Assembly (NCBI GenBank): GCA_963721585.1
Contig: CAVRJN010000008.1
Coordinates: 1,550,001 to 1,614,000 of the forward strand
Length of the DNA: 64,000 bases
Reading direction: 5' to 3'
DNA from: Bog-473 sp963721585
Lineage (GTDB): Bacteria; Actinomycetota; Acidimicrobiia; Acidimicrobiales; RAAP-2
A program made the translations under genes and the position numbers. Shown one piece after another: positions 49,719 through 58,297 of the stretch. The notes beneath the pieces are model-generated. The model did no database searches. It had not been told where the DNA came from and saw only the letters and a program-made list of their open reading frames with translations. Numbering within the stretch: position 1 is the first letter of the stretch; every line of letters begins with the position of its first letter.

Positions 49719-50485
49719 CGGGCGACCCCGGCGTCACCCGGGCGGAATCCTGCGTCGTCGCCTGCGCGGAGGTCTGGCGTGATGCGGGCGAGGTGATGGT
49801 CAGCCCGTTCGGCACCATCCCCGCCCTCGGCGCCCGGCTGGCCAAGCTGACCTTCTCGCCCGACATCTCGCTGACCGACGGCGAGGCTGCGCTGATGGTC
49901 GGTGCGCCGCCCATCGCCACCCGTGCGCCCGATCTCGTCCGCGAGGCGAACATGCCCTACCGCAGCGTCTTCGACGTCGTCTGGTCCGGGCGGCGCAACA
50001 TGATGATGATGGCGAGCCAGATCGACCGCACGGGCAACCAGAACATCTCGGCCATCGGGCCACACGCCAAGCCCAAGGTGCAGCTCGTCGGCGTGCGTGG
50101 GGCGCCGGGCAACTCGGTCAATCACCCCACCAGCTACTGGGTGCCCGACCACAGCGTGCGCACCTTCGTCGAACAGGTCGACGTCGTCAGTGGCGTTGGG
50201 TACGAGCGGGCGGCGGCGGCCGGACCCGGCGCCACCCGCTTCCACAGCATCCCCCGCGTGGTCTCGAACCTCGGCGTCTTCGACTTCGAGACGCCCGGAC
50301 GCACCATGCGACTGCGCTCGTACCACCCCGGCGTCACCGTCGACGAGATCGTGGCGGCGACAGGGTTCACGCTCACCGTCCCCGACGATGTGGCCGAGAC
50401 CCGCCTGCCCACGCCCGAGGAGCTCGACCTCATCCGGGTCACGCTGGACCCGGGCGCGCTGCGCGACCGCGAGGTGCGGACCTGA
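49715..50485 (+). CDS. ipdB: IpdB, beta subunit of COCHEA-CoA ring hydrolase
   Basis: 256 residues from ATG 49715 (MTGDPGVTRAESCVV), overlapping the true ipdA stop (ATGA). CoA-transferase beta fold: VVACAEVWRDAGEVMVSPFG, LTDGEAALMVGAPP, GRRNMMMMASQIDRTGNQNI, QLVGVRGAPGNSVNHPTSYW and TRFHSIPRVVSNLGVFDFE. It forms a heterotetramer with IpdA in the steroid C/D-ring pathway. The order ipdA-ipdB is conserved in mycobacteria and rhodococci. Confidence 0.85.
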   Translation: MTGDPGVTRAESCVVACAEVWRDAGEVMVSPFGTIPALGARLAKLTFSPDISLTDGEAALMVGAPPIATRAPDLVREANMPYRSVFDVVWSGRRNMMMMASQIDRTGNQNISAIGPHAKPKVQLVGVRGAPGNSVNHPTSYWVPDHSVRTFVEQVDVVSGVGYERAAAAGPGATRFHSIPRVVSNLGVFDFETPGRTMRLRSYHPGVTVDEIVAATGFTLTVPDDVAETRLPTPEELDLIRVTLDPGALRDREVRT

Positions 50486-50565
50486 GCGCCGATGCCGGTG
50501 CCGACACCGCGGCGCCAGCTCCCCTGCATCCGGCCCTCCACACCGAGCTGTGCGAGCGGATCGGC

Positions 50566-51585
50566 GTGCGCTACCCGTTGGTGCAGACCGGCATGGGGTG
50601 GGTGGCCGGACCCCGCCTGGTGGCCGCCACCACGGAGGCGGGCGGCCTGGGAATCCTGGCCTCGGCCACCATGAGCCTCGACGAGCTGGCGGCCGCCATC
50701 GCCGAGGTGCGCAAGCGCACAACCGGCCCCTTCGGGGTCAACCTGCGCACCGACGTCGCCGACGTGCACGAGCGCATCGCGCTCATGATCGAGACGGGCG
50801 CCCGGGTGGCCAGCTTCGCCCAGGCACCCAATCCGGCCCTGGTTGCCCGGTGCAAAGAGGCGGGGCTGTTCGTCATGCCCACGGTCGGCGCCCGCCGCCA
50901 CGCCGAGAAGGTGGCCGAGTGGGGAGTGGACGCCGTCATTGCGCAAGGGGGCGAGGGGGGCGGGCACACCGGCACCGTCCCGACCACGCTCCTGCTCCCG
51001 CAGGTGGTCGACGCGGTCGGCGACCGCGTGCTCGTGCTCGGCGCCGGGGGCTTCTACAACGGGCGCGGCCTGATGGCCGCCCTGTCCTACGGCGCGGCCG
51101 GTGTGGCCATGGGGACCCGCTTCCTGCTCTCGGCCGAGAGCCGGGTGCCCGACGCCGTCAAGGCGCTCTACCTCGGGACCCCGGTGACGGGGACGGTCGT
51201 GACGACGAAGGTCGACGGGGCGCCGCAACGCGTCGTGCGGACCGAATTGGTCGACCACCTGGAGTCGCAGTCATGGCTGCGCACGCTGCCCCGTGCCCTG
51301 CGCAGCGCCTACCGCTTCCGCCAGGAGTCGGGCGCCACCTTCGGCTCGCTGCTGCGCGAGGGCCGCGCCATGAAGGAGGGCAACGAGCTCACCTGGGCCC
51401 AGGTCGTCATGGCGGCCAACGCGCCGGTCATGACCAAGGCCGCACTGGTCGAGGGGCACACCGACGTCGGCGTGCTGCCCACGGGTCAGGTCGTGGGCGT
51501 GATCGAGTCCCTGCCGACCGTCGCTGACATCATCGCCGGCGTCATGGGCGAGGCGGACGCCGTGCTGCGGAGGTTCGGCGCTTAG
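50566..51585 (+). CDS. ipdC: IpdC-like flavoprotein (nitronate monooxygenase/NPD family)
   Basis: 339 residues from GTG 50566, but conserved-looking sequence (TELCERIG) continues upstream in frame to a CTG at 50482 that overlaps the ipdB stop, so the real start is likely earlier. FMN barrel: QTGMGWVAGPRLVAATTEAG, FGVNLRTDVAD, VIAQGGEGGGHTG (FMN loop), LVLGAGGFYNGRGLMAALSYGA and MGTRFLLSAES. IpdC acts in HIP catabolism, converting a ring-opened CoA ester by reduction/desaturation (exact step from literature memory, not certain). Its end overlaps the convergent HTH gene by four bases. Confidence 0.78.
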   Translation: MRYPLVQTGMGWVAGPRLVAATTEAGGLGILASATMSLDELAAAIAEVRKRTTGPFGVNLRTDVADVHERIALMIETGARVASFAQAPNPALVARCKEAGLFVMPTVGARRHAEKVAEWGVDAVIAQGGEGGGHTGTVPTTLLLPQVVDAVGDRVLVLGAGGFYNGRGLMAALSYGAAGVAMGTRFLLSAESRVPDAVKALYLGTPVTGTVVTTKVDGAPQRVVRTELVDHLESQSWLRTLPRALRSAYRFRQESGATFGSLLREGRAMKEGNELTWAQVVMAANAPVMTKAALVEGHTDVGVLPTGQVVGVIESLPTVADIIAGVMGEADAVLRRFGA

Positions 51586-52052
51586 ACGTTGTCACCGTTG
51601 GACGCCGCGGCCGCCGCGTTGCCCTGGGCCACGCGACGGAGCAGGTTCGACACCCGCTGGTGCGTCACACCGAAGAGGTGGGCGATGCTCGGGATGCTCT
51701 GCCCCTCGGCGCGCAGCGCCACAACGAGCGAGCGCCGCAGGTAGCCACTGGCCTCCGACTGCCGGCGCAAAATGGTGCTCACCAGCTGCACGGTCCCGGG
51801 ATCGTCCTCGTCCCCGAGGATCGCCTTCCATTCGCGGCCGTTCTCCCGGGCCAGGCGAACCTCGGCGATGCGCTTGGCCAGCAAACGCTCGCTCTCGGCA
51901 TTCTCTCGGAGCACGGACTCCAGCTCCTCGAGTGCGTTGAGCACTTCGTCAGACCCGGTCCGACTCCGGTCGTCGTTCTGGTCCGGCATTAGGTTCTCTG
52001 CTCCTCTTCGCCGCGTTTGCTCACGCAGTTCGGTCGCATCGGTGGCCAACAT
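51582..52052 (-). CDS. Helix-turn-helix protein with coiled-coil N-terminus
   Basis: 156 residues from ATG 52052 with GGAGGAA nine bases upstream. Residues 30-75 form a charged coiled coil (NALEELESVLRENAESERLL). Residues 95-140 contain a helix-turn-helix (RAEGQSIPSIAHLFGVTHQRVSNLL) like sigma-70 region-4-like or MarR/ParB-type HTH elements. No ligand domain. A chromosomal regulator or nucleoid-type protein; whether it controls the adjoining steroid genes is unknown. It lies between convergent and divergent lipid genes. Confidence 0.7.
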   Translation of the reverse strand: MLATDATELREQTRRRGAENLMPDQNDDRSRTGSDEVLNALEELESVLRENAESERLLAKRIAEVRLARENGREWKAILGDEDDPGTVQLVSTILRRQSEASGYLRRSLVVALRAEGQSIPSIAHLFGVTHQRVSNLLRRVAQGNAAAAASNGDNV

Positions 52053-52206
52053 GCAGTGATTCCTCCAGTCAGGGGCCGTTCCGCGCCGGCCCCGAAATAC
52101 TCGTGGGCCACCCTCTCTGGCGGCTCACGCATACGGCGTCGACCAGCCAATACCCCAAACGTCCCGCCTCACACACGATGTCGGCAATCTCCCTGCTACC
52201 TGGGTG

Positions 52207-53424
52207 TCAACGGCTGAGAAGGACCGACGAACCATGCCCGAACAGGCCCTGGTTGGCCGTGACGGCCACCCGCGCCCCCTCCACCTGGTGCCCGCTGGCG
52301 GTGCCCCGGAGCTGCCAGACGCACTCGCACACCTGGGCGATCGCCTGGGCCGGGATGGCCTCGCCGAAGCAGGAGAGGCCGCCCGAGGGGTTGACGGGCA
52401 CCCTGCCCCCCAGGCTGGTGACGCCGTCCCACAGCAGCTTCTCCGCCTCTCCCTCGCCGCACAGGCCGATGTCCTCGTACCAGTCGAGCTCGAGCGCGGA
52501 CGAGAGGTCGTAGACCTCGGCCAGGCTGACGTCCTCGGGGCCGATCCCCGCCTCGGCGTAGGCCGCCGTGGCGATGGAAGGCCGGAAGCCCGCGGCGGCC
52601 ACCGTACTGCCGTTCGCCGCGGCCGAGTCGGTAGAGAAGTTCGGCATCTCGATGACCGTGTTGGGGAAGGTCGGCGTGACCGTCGAGACGGCGTCGATGG
52701 TGACCAGCGGCTCCGCCCCGCCGGCGTGGCGCCGGGCGAAGTCCATGGAGGTGAGGACGAGGGCCGCCCCACCATCGGAGGTGGCGCAGATCTCGAGGAG
52801 GCGCAGCGGGTCGGCCACCATCGGCGAGGCCAAGACCTCTTCGACGGTGACCTCCTTGCGATAGCGCGCATAGGGATTGGCGAGCCCGTGCCGGGCGTTC
52901 TTCACCTTGACCTGCGCGAAGTCCTCCTCGGTGGCGCCGAACCGGTCCATACGCCGCCGGGCGTAGAGGCCGAAGTACGTCGGGTTCGTGGCGCCCATCA
53001 GATGGAAGCGCAGCCAGTCCGGGTCGTTCTTGCGATCGCCGCCGCCGACGGGTGCGAAGAAGCCCTTGGGTGTGGTGTCCGCCCCGACCACGAGTGCCAC
53101 GTCGCACAGCCCGGCCAGAATCTGGGCGCGGGCGTTGGCGATGGCCACCGCGCCCGACGCGCAGGCGGCGTAGACGCTCGAGACCCGCGCCCCGGTCCAC
53201 CCCAGCGCCTGGGCGAAGGTCGCGCCCGACACGAAGCCGGGGTAGCCGTTGCGGATGGTGTCGGCACCCGAGACGAACTGCATGTCGCGCCACCCGAGGC
53301 CGGCATCGGCGAGGGCGTCGCGGGCTGCGGCCAGGCCGTATTCCACGAAGGGCCTACCCCATTTGCCCCACTCGTGCATCCCGGCACCGAGCACGGCCAC
53401 CTTCTTGTCCCTGTCGTCGGGCAC
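52207..53424 (-). CDS. Lipid-transfer protein / thiolase with active-site Cys
   Basis: 405 residues from GTG 53424 (or TTG 53430), just after the DUF35 stop. Thiolase fold: KVAVLGAGMHEWGKWGRPFV, AYAACASGAVAIANARAQIL with a Cys at the nucleophile position, SDGGAALVLTSM, and VNPSGGLSCFGEAIPAQAIA with a second Cys. Unlike the two Ltp proteins at 23-25.5 kb it keeps the Cys, so it may be a real thiolase. It is coupled to a DUF35 protein and a FadA-type thiolase upstream. Role probably in beta-oxidation of steroid-derived CoA esters. Confidence 0.85.
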   Translation of the reverse strand: MPDDRDKKVAVLGAGMHEWGKWGRPFVEYGLAAARDALADAGLGWRDMQFVSGADTIRNGYPGFVSGATFAQALGWTGARVSSVYAACASGAVAIANARAQILAGLCDVALVVGADTTPKGFFAPVGGGDRKNDPDWLRFHLMGATNPTYFGLYARRRMDRFGATEEDFAQVKVKNARHGLANPYARYRKEVTVEEVLASPMVADPLRLLEICATSDGGAALVLTSMDFARRHAGGAEPLVTIDAVSTVTPTFPNTVIEMPNFSTDSAAANGSTVAAAGFRPSIATAAYAEAGIGPEDVSLAEVYDLSSALELDWYEDIGLCGEGEAEKLLWDGVTSLGGRVPVNPSGGLSCFGEAIPAQAIAQVCECVWQLRGTASGHQVEGARVAVTANQGLFGHGSSVLLSR

Positions 53425-53426
53425 GC

Positions 53427-53904
53427 TCAAGCCTCCCCGATGGAGCCGGTACCCGCACCCCCACCCGCACCCAGCGGGCGCCACTTCCAGACGAGGTAGT
53501 CGGTGCCGTCCTCGGAGTACAGCGTGTCGATGACCAGCTCCACCTCGTCGCCCACCGTGAGATCGTCGACCGTCACACCCGGCACCACCTGCCCCATGAC
53601 CACCAGCTTCTCCGCCGCCAGCTCCACGGCGGCCAGGCAGAAGGGGACGTAGGGGTCGGCCGCCACGTAGGGCGGCGGCGGCTGGTAGCGCGGCATCGGT
53701 GTAGGACCAGATGCGACCTCGTCGGGACAGCTCGACCGTCTCGAAGGTGGTGGAAGCGCAGTCGGGGTTCCGGCAGAAGCTCTGCTCGGCCGGGAAGGCG
53801 TACGTCCCGCACTCGGTGCAGCGCGACCCGAGTAGCGCCGGCGCCGCGCCGGCGCCCGTCGCGAACCATCCCTCGATCGCGGGGACCTGCGTCGTGGCGG
53901 CCAT
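53427..53904 (-). CDS. Zn-ribbon OB-fold (DUF35) protein, one frameshift
   Basis: The N-terminal part starts at ATG 53904 (MAATTQVPAIEGWF), overlapping the thiolase stop, and includes the zinc ribbon (CTECGTYAFPAEQSFCRNPDC). The OB-fold half (RYQPPPPYVAADPYVPFCLA, then VDDLTVGDEVELVIDTLYSE) lies in another frame. One extra base near 53690-53700 (around GATGCC) explains it. Rejoined length is about 158 residues, usual for the family. It partners the lipid-transfer thiolase that follows. Confidence 0.82.
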
Positions 53905-55082
53905 CAGGCGAGCCGCTCCAAAATGGTGGCGTTGGCCTGCCCGCCGCCCTCGCACATCGTCTGCAGGCCGTAGCGGGCGCCCGTGCGCTCCATTTCGTTC
54001 AGCAGCGTCGCCATGAGGCGCGCGCCCGAGGCGCCGGTGGGGTGGCCGATGGCGATGGCGCCGCCGTTGGGGTTCACCTTCGCCATGTCGGGCCGGTACT
54101 CGTGCTCCCAGGCGAGCACCACCGAGGCGAAGGCCTCGTTGATCTCCACCACATCCATGTCGTCGAGCGACAGCTTTGCCTTGCTCAGCACCAGCTCGGT
54201 GGCCGGGATGACCGCCGTGAGCATGATCTGGGGGTCGTTGGCCGCCACGGCGAAGGTGTGGAAGCGCGCCCGGGGCCGCAGGCCGAGCGACGACGCCCGC
54301 TCCTCGCTCATGATCAGCACCGCCGCGGCGCCGTCGGAGATCTGCGACGACGTCCCCGCCGTCACGGTACCCGTCTCCGAGAAGGCGGGCTTGAGGCCGG
54401 CCAGCTTCTCGATCGAGGTGTCGCGGCGCACGCCCTCGTCGGCGGAGAACAAGCCGGTCACGTCCGCCGCCCCCGGCACTTCGGGGTGCACCCGGGCCTC
54501 GAGCGGCACGATCTCGCCGGCGAAGCGCCCCTCGTCGGCGGCGTGGGCCGCCCGCTGGTGGGAGCGCAACGCGAACTCGTCCATGTCGTCGCGACTGACC
54601 TTCCAGCGCCGGGCGATCTCCTCGGCGCACTCGCCCTGATGGATCAGTTCGAAGCGCGCCTTGTAGAGCGGGCCGTACGCCTCGCCCGGCCCGGGGTCGG
54701 TCGTCGACCCGATGGGGACGCGGCTCATCGACTCCACCCCGGCCCCGATGGCGACGTCCATCGCCCCTGACATGACGGCCTGGGCGGCGAAGTGGATGGC
54801 CTGCTGGGCCGAGCCGCACTGGCGGTCGACCGTGGTGCCCGGCACCGACTCGGGGAACCCGGCGGCCAGCGCGGCGTTGCGGGCGATGTTCATCGCCTGC
54901 TCCCCGACCGTCATGGTGCAGCCCATGACGACGTCCTCGATCAGCGAGGGGTCCAGGTCGTTGCGGGCCAGCAGGGCGGCCAGGGGCTGGGCGGCCAGGT
55001 CGGTGGCGTGCCATCCCGAGAGGCGGCCCCCGCGGCGGCCGACAGGGGTGCGGACGGCATCGACGATCACGGCATTGGGCAT
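53904..55082 (-). CDS. Acetyl-CoA acyltransferase (thiolase), FadA6-like
   Basis: 392 residues from ATG 55082. Complete thiolase: nucleophile Cys89 (VDRQCGSAQQ), NEAFASVVLAWE, His347 (IGHPTGASGAR) and Cys377 (MCEGGGQANA). Length is standard. In mycobacteria the thiolase FadA6 completes HIP degradation and its gene lies in the same regulon as echA20-ipdABC; the location here suggests the same role. First gene of a three-gene minus-strand operon, with a perfect palindrome three bases before the ATG. Confidence 0.88.
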   Translation of the reverse strand: MPNAVIVDAVRTPVGRRGGRLSGWHATDLAAQPLAALLARNDLDPSLIEDVVMGCTMTVGEQAMNIARNAALAAGFPESVPGTTVDRQCGSAQQAIHFAAQAVMSGAMDVAIGAGVESMSRVPIGSTTDPGPGEAYGPLYKARFELIHQGECAEEIARRWKVSRDDMDEFALRSHQRAAHAADEGRFAGEIVPLEARVHPEVPGAADVTGLFSADEGVRRDTSIEKLAGLKPAFSETGTVTAGTSSQISDGAAAVLIMSEERASSLGLRPRARFHTFAVAANDPQIMLTAVIPATELVLSKAKLSLDDMDVVEINEAFASVVLAWEHEYRPDMAKVNPNGGAIAIGHPTGASGARLMATLLNEMERTGARYGLQTMCEGGGQANATILERLA

Positions 55083-55084
55083 GA

Positions 55085-55102
55085 GGGGTCAATTCTGACC
55101 CC
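55085..55102. promoter_or_regulatory. Perfect palindrome at the start of the thiolase operon
   Basis: GGGGTCA (55085-55091), ATTC, TGACCCC (55096-55102). It lies two bases upstream of the thiolase ATG (minus strand, 55082), on top of where a ribosome site would be. It could be an operator for a leaderless transcript or a translation-blocking hairpin. Confidence 0.45.
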
Positions 55103-55259
55103 GAATCAGATGGAGCGCCAACCAGCCCGGCCGGAGTGGTGCATCCCGATGACGTCGGTAATGCTCTCGGACCATGACAGCAGCCGGCGGGCGGGTCTCC
55201 TTCGACATCGGGCTCCGGCACCGGGCCGCCCACCTCGCCGCCCACCTCGGGGGCGCCCG

Positions 55260-56455
55260 ATGAAGACCGGGCGGGTCCTGATCGTCACCCACTATTGGCC
55301 CCCGCACGTCGGTGGGATCGAGACGGTGGCGGTTGAGCAGGCCAGCCGCCTGGCCGAGCGCGGCTGGGAGGTGCATGTCGTGACCAGCCGCCTTCGCGGA
55401 GACGAGGCGCGCGAGCACTACGGCCCCGTCACGGTGGACCGGTTTCGCTGCGTCAACCTCCTCGAGCGGCTGTGCAGCGTGCCCGTCCCGTTGGTCAGCC
55501 CCACCATGCTGTTCGGACTCTGGAAGCGGACACGGAAGGCCGACGTCGTCGTGGCGCACGGTCACGTGTACATCGGAACCATGTTCGCGGCTGTGGCGGC
55601 CCGTTTGAGGAAGCGACCATTCGTCCTGGTCCAGCATGCGCCCTTCATCGATTACGGACGCGGCCTGAACGTCGTCGAGCGCGCTGCCGACCGCGCGGTC
55701 GGTCGGCGCGTCATCCGCTCCGCACGCACTGTCATCGCCGTCAGCGAGTTCACCGCCGAGTTCGTGCGCTCGCTCGTGCCGGGCGCGCCCATAGAGATCG
55801 TGGGTTCTGGGGTCGATCATGGTCGTTTCACCGCTGCGCGGCTGCGGTCGAGTCGAGGCCGTCGCGCGGACGTCCGACCGTCCTCACTGTGCGGCGTCTG
55901 GTCCCTCGCAACGGCGTCGACTGCCTCGTGGAGGCCTGGCGGCGGGCGGGGCTGGGCGCACGGGCGGAACTGGTGATCGGGGGGACTGGCCCAGAGATCG
56001 CGGACATTCAGAAACTGGCCGCCGGTGATCCGAGCATCCGCGTTCTGGGGTACGTGCCCGACGACGAGCTCCCTGCGCTCTACCGGGACGCCGATCTCTT
56101 CGTTCTTCCTTCGCGGTCCGGAGAAGGTTTCGGGCTCGTCGCCCTCGAGGCCATGGCGTCGGGTCTTCCGGTACTCGCAACGTCGTCGGGAGGAGTGGTC
56201 GACATCGTGAAGGACGGTGTCAACGGGCGCCTCGTCCCGCCGAATGACGTGCCGGCTCTCGCCGAGGCGCTGACCCTGCTGGTGGACGACGGGCCGCTGC
56301 GCACGGAGCTGGCACAGGGTGCACACCGTTCGGCCGGCGCGTCGACCTGGGACGGGTCGATCGACCTCCTCGCGGGCGCGCTGGTCGATGCCATAGTGCC
56401 GCCCTCGGTCGCCCCGGGGCGCTCGACGTCCGAGCGGTCACACCGCACGCCGTAG
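55260..56455 (+). CDS. GT4-family glycosyltransferase, one frameshift
   Basis: The N-terminal domain (from ATG 55260, MKTGRVLIVTHYWPPHVGGI) runs to about 55830 and the donor domain continues in a different frame from about 55870 (PTVLTVRRLVPRNGVDCL). One base is missing (or two extra) between. Donor motifs are intact: VLGYVPDDELPALYRDADLF, SRSGEGFGLVALEAMASGLP. Rejoined length is about 398 residues, typical of GT-B enzymes. It lies apart from the other glycosyltransferases, next to a polysaccharide deacetylase, so the two probably act on one glycan. Confidence 0.82.
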
Positions 56456-56501
56456 GCTCGAGTTCGCTGTCGAACAACCATCCGTCTGCGTAAGGATCCA
56501 G

Positions 56502-57224
56502 GTGGCCGACCCTCAAGTCTTCGTGACCACGAGCTGGGACGACGGCCACGAGCTGGACACGAAGATGGCGTCTCTCCTCGCGGACCACGGCTGCCGCGGC
56601 ACCTTCTACGTGTCGCCGCGCTCGCGCGAGATACCGCCCGAGCGCCGGATCTCCAGCTCGTCGCTCGTCGACCTGTCCAACCACTTCGAAGTGGGGTGCC
56701 ACACCCTGACGCATCCCTACCTCACGCGCCTCTCGCCGTCGGACGCCGCACGCGAGATCACCGATGGAAAGAAGGCGATCGAGGATGTGCTCGGCCAACC
56801 CGTCTCCTCGTTCTGCTACCCGTACGGCGCATACAACCCGGCCCACGTGGAGATGGTGCGGGCGGCGGGATTTCTCGTCGGCCGGTCGACCCGGCGCTTC
56901 AGCGTCGCCTTTGCATCCGATCCGTTGCAGATGTCGACGACGACACATGCCGCCCGCTACAGGCGGGACGGCTGGCGCATCGCACGCCGAACGGCCTCGC
57001 CGCACAAGGCGATCCGGATGTGGCGGAATTGGGACGTGTTGGCCAGGAGCGTCTTCGAAGAGGCCTACAGGCGTGGCGGTGTCATCCACATCTGGGGGCA
57101 CAGCTGGGAAGTCGAGGAGAACAACGACTGGCAACGCCTCTCGCTCCTCCTGAACGAGCTGGCCGGTCGTGACAACGTCACCATGCTGACGAACGCCGAG
57201 CTCGGTGAGCACATGGTGACGTGA
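56502..57224 (+). CDS. Polysaccharide deacetylase (NodB/CE4 family)
   Basis: 240 residues from GTG 56502, with AAGGA about six bases upstream. NodB homology: motif 1 SWDDGHE (Asp13, Asp14), motif 2 HTLTH (His67, His71; metal ligands), motif 3 FCYPYGAYN, and GHSWEVEEN near the C-terminus. No signal peptide is visible, so it may act on a cytoplasmic precursor such as a lipid-linked sugar. It would remove N-acetyl groups from an amino sugar. It follows the frameshifted glycosyltransferase by 46 bases. Confidence 0.92.
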   Translation: MADPQVFVTTSWDDGHELDTKMASLLADHGCRGTFYVSPRSREIPPERRISSSSLVDLSNHFEVGCHTLTHPYLTRLSPSDAAREITDGKKAIEDVLGQPVSSFCYPYGAYNPAHVEMVRAAGFLVGRSTRRFSVAFASDPLQMSTTTHAARYRRDGWRIARRTASPHKAIRMWRNWDVLARSVFEEAYRRGGVIHIWGHSWEVEENNDWQRLSLLLNELAGRDNVTMLTNAELGEHMVT

Positions 57225-57298
57225 CTCGGCCTCCGGCGGGCGGTGACCACGAGGGGCGCTACCCCTGTGGCGGCCCGGTCGGCCAACATTGACCCACA

Positions 57299-58249
57299 AT
57301 GCGCAGAGCCCTCGTGTTCGTCCTGCTCTGCGTGGTCGGCCTAACCGTGCTGGCCGCCTGCTCCGGGCCTGCCGCCGGCCCACCCGAGGCCGGCGCCCCC
57401 GCCAGTGTCTTCGAGTCGGCCCAGTCGACCGTCGTGCGCTACTGCAACGGCCAGGAGGCCCGGATCACCGTGCCCACGGGCGTGCACGGCACCGTTCCCG
57501 CCGCCGTGTACGTCCACGGCGGCTCCTGGGTCTCGGGCGACTACAACACCGGCGGCTTCATCATCAACGGCATCGGGCCGGCCCTGGTCGCCCAGGGGTT
57601 CGTGGTGTTCAGCCTCGACTACCGGCTCGGCCCGCGGGCGCACTGGCCGGACCAGATCGTCGACGTGAAGTGCGCCATCCGCTACCTGCGGGCCAACGCC
57701 CACCGCTTCGACATAGACCCCGACGAGATCGGGGCCTGGGGACAGAGCGCCGGCGGGCACCTGGTGGCGCTGCTCGGCACCGCAGGCCCGAGTGCGGGCT
57801 GGGACGTCGGCGCCTATCCCGACGAGTCGAGCAGCGTGCAGGCGGTGGTGGACATGGCAGGTCCGAGCGACCTGCTCACCCTGGGCAACAAGGGCGCGGC
57901 GGCCCTCGTCGCCGCGAGCTTCATCCACCTCCTCGGCAACGTGCCGCACAAACAGGTGGGCGCCGACCTGAGACGGGCCAGCCCGACGACCTATGTGGCG
58001 AAGGGCGACCCGCCCTTCTTCATCCTCGCCTCGAACAACGACGAGATCGTCTCCCCGAAGCAGTCGCAGGAGCTCGCCTGGGACCTCGGGGTGGCCGGCG
58101 TGCCCCATCAGCTGCTCACGGTGGCCCGCGGCGGCCACGGGTTGAACACGAAGGGCGAGGTCCCTTCCGAGACGGACATCGTCAACGAGGTGGTCGGCTT
58201 CTTCGAGCGCATCCTCGTGCAGCACCTGCCCGTGGCCCCGGGGGCCTGA
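57299..58249 (+). CDS. Lipoprotein alpha/beta hydrolase (esterase)
   Basis: 316 residues. Signal peptide with lipobox LAAC and lipidated Cys21. Hydrolase fold of the hormone-sensitive-lipase/BD-FAE type: oxyanion HGGSW (His73-Trp77), nucleophile Ser150 in GQSAGGH, Asp in SNNDEIVS and His in GGHGLN. It probably cleaves short-chain or aryl esters outside the membrane. Starts 75 bases after the deacetylase and ends 48 bases before the acyl-CoA dehydrogenase pair, so it may provide acids for that pathway. Confidence 0.88.
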   Translation: MRRALVFVLLCVVGLTVLAACSGPAAGPPEAGAPASVFESAQSTVVRYCNGQEARITVPTGVHGTVPAAVYVHGGSWVSGDYNTGGFIINGIGPALVAQGFVVFSLDYRLGPRAHWPDQIVDVKCAIRYLRANAHRFDIDPDEIGAWGQSAGGHLVALLGTAGPSAGWDVGAYPDESSSVQAVVDMAGPSDLLTLGNKGAAALVAASFIHLLGNVPHKQVGADLRRASPTTYVAKGDPPFFILASNNDEIVSPKQSQELAWDLGVAGVPHQLLTVARGGHGLNTKGEVPSETDIVNEVVGFFERILVQHLPVAPGA

Positions 58250-58297
58250 CCCCGACGTTGGCACCGGCGGGGGCACTGTGGAAGATTCCCCTCCGTC

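Noticed and set aside
48824..50485. A fused IpdA-IpdB protein of 553 residues
   Set aside because: The join region reads as Arg/Leu-rich nonsense, whereas one base removed gives a natural IpdA end overlapping the IpdB start. The fusion is a frameshift artefact or mutation.
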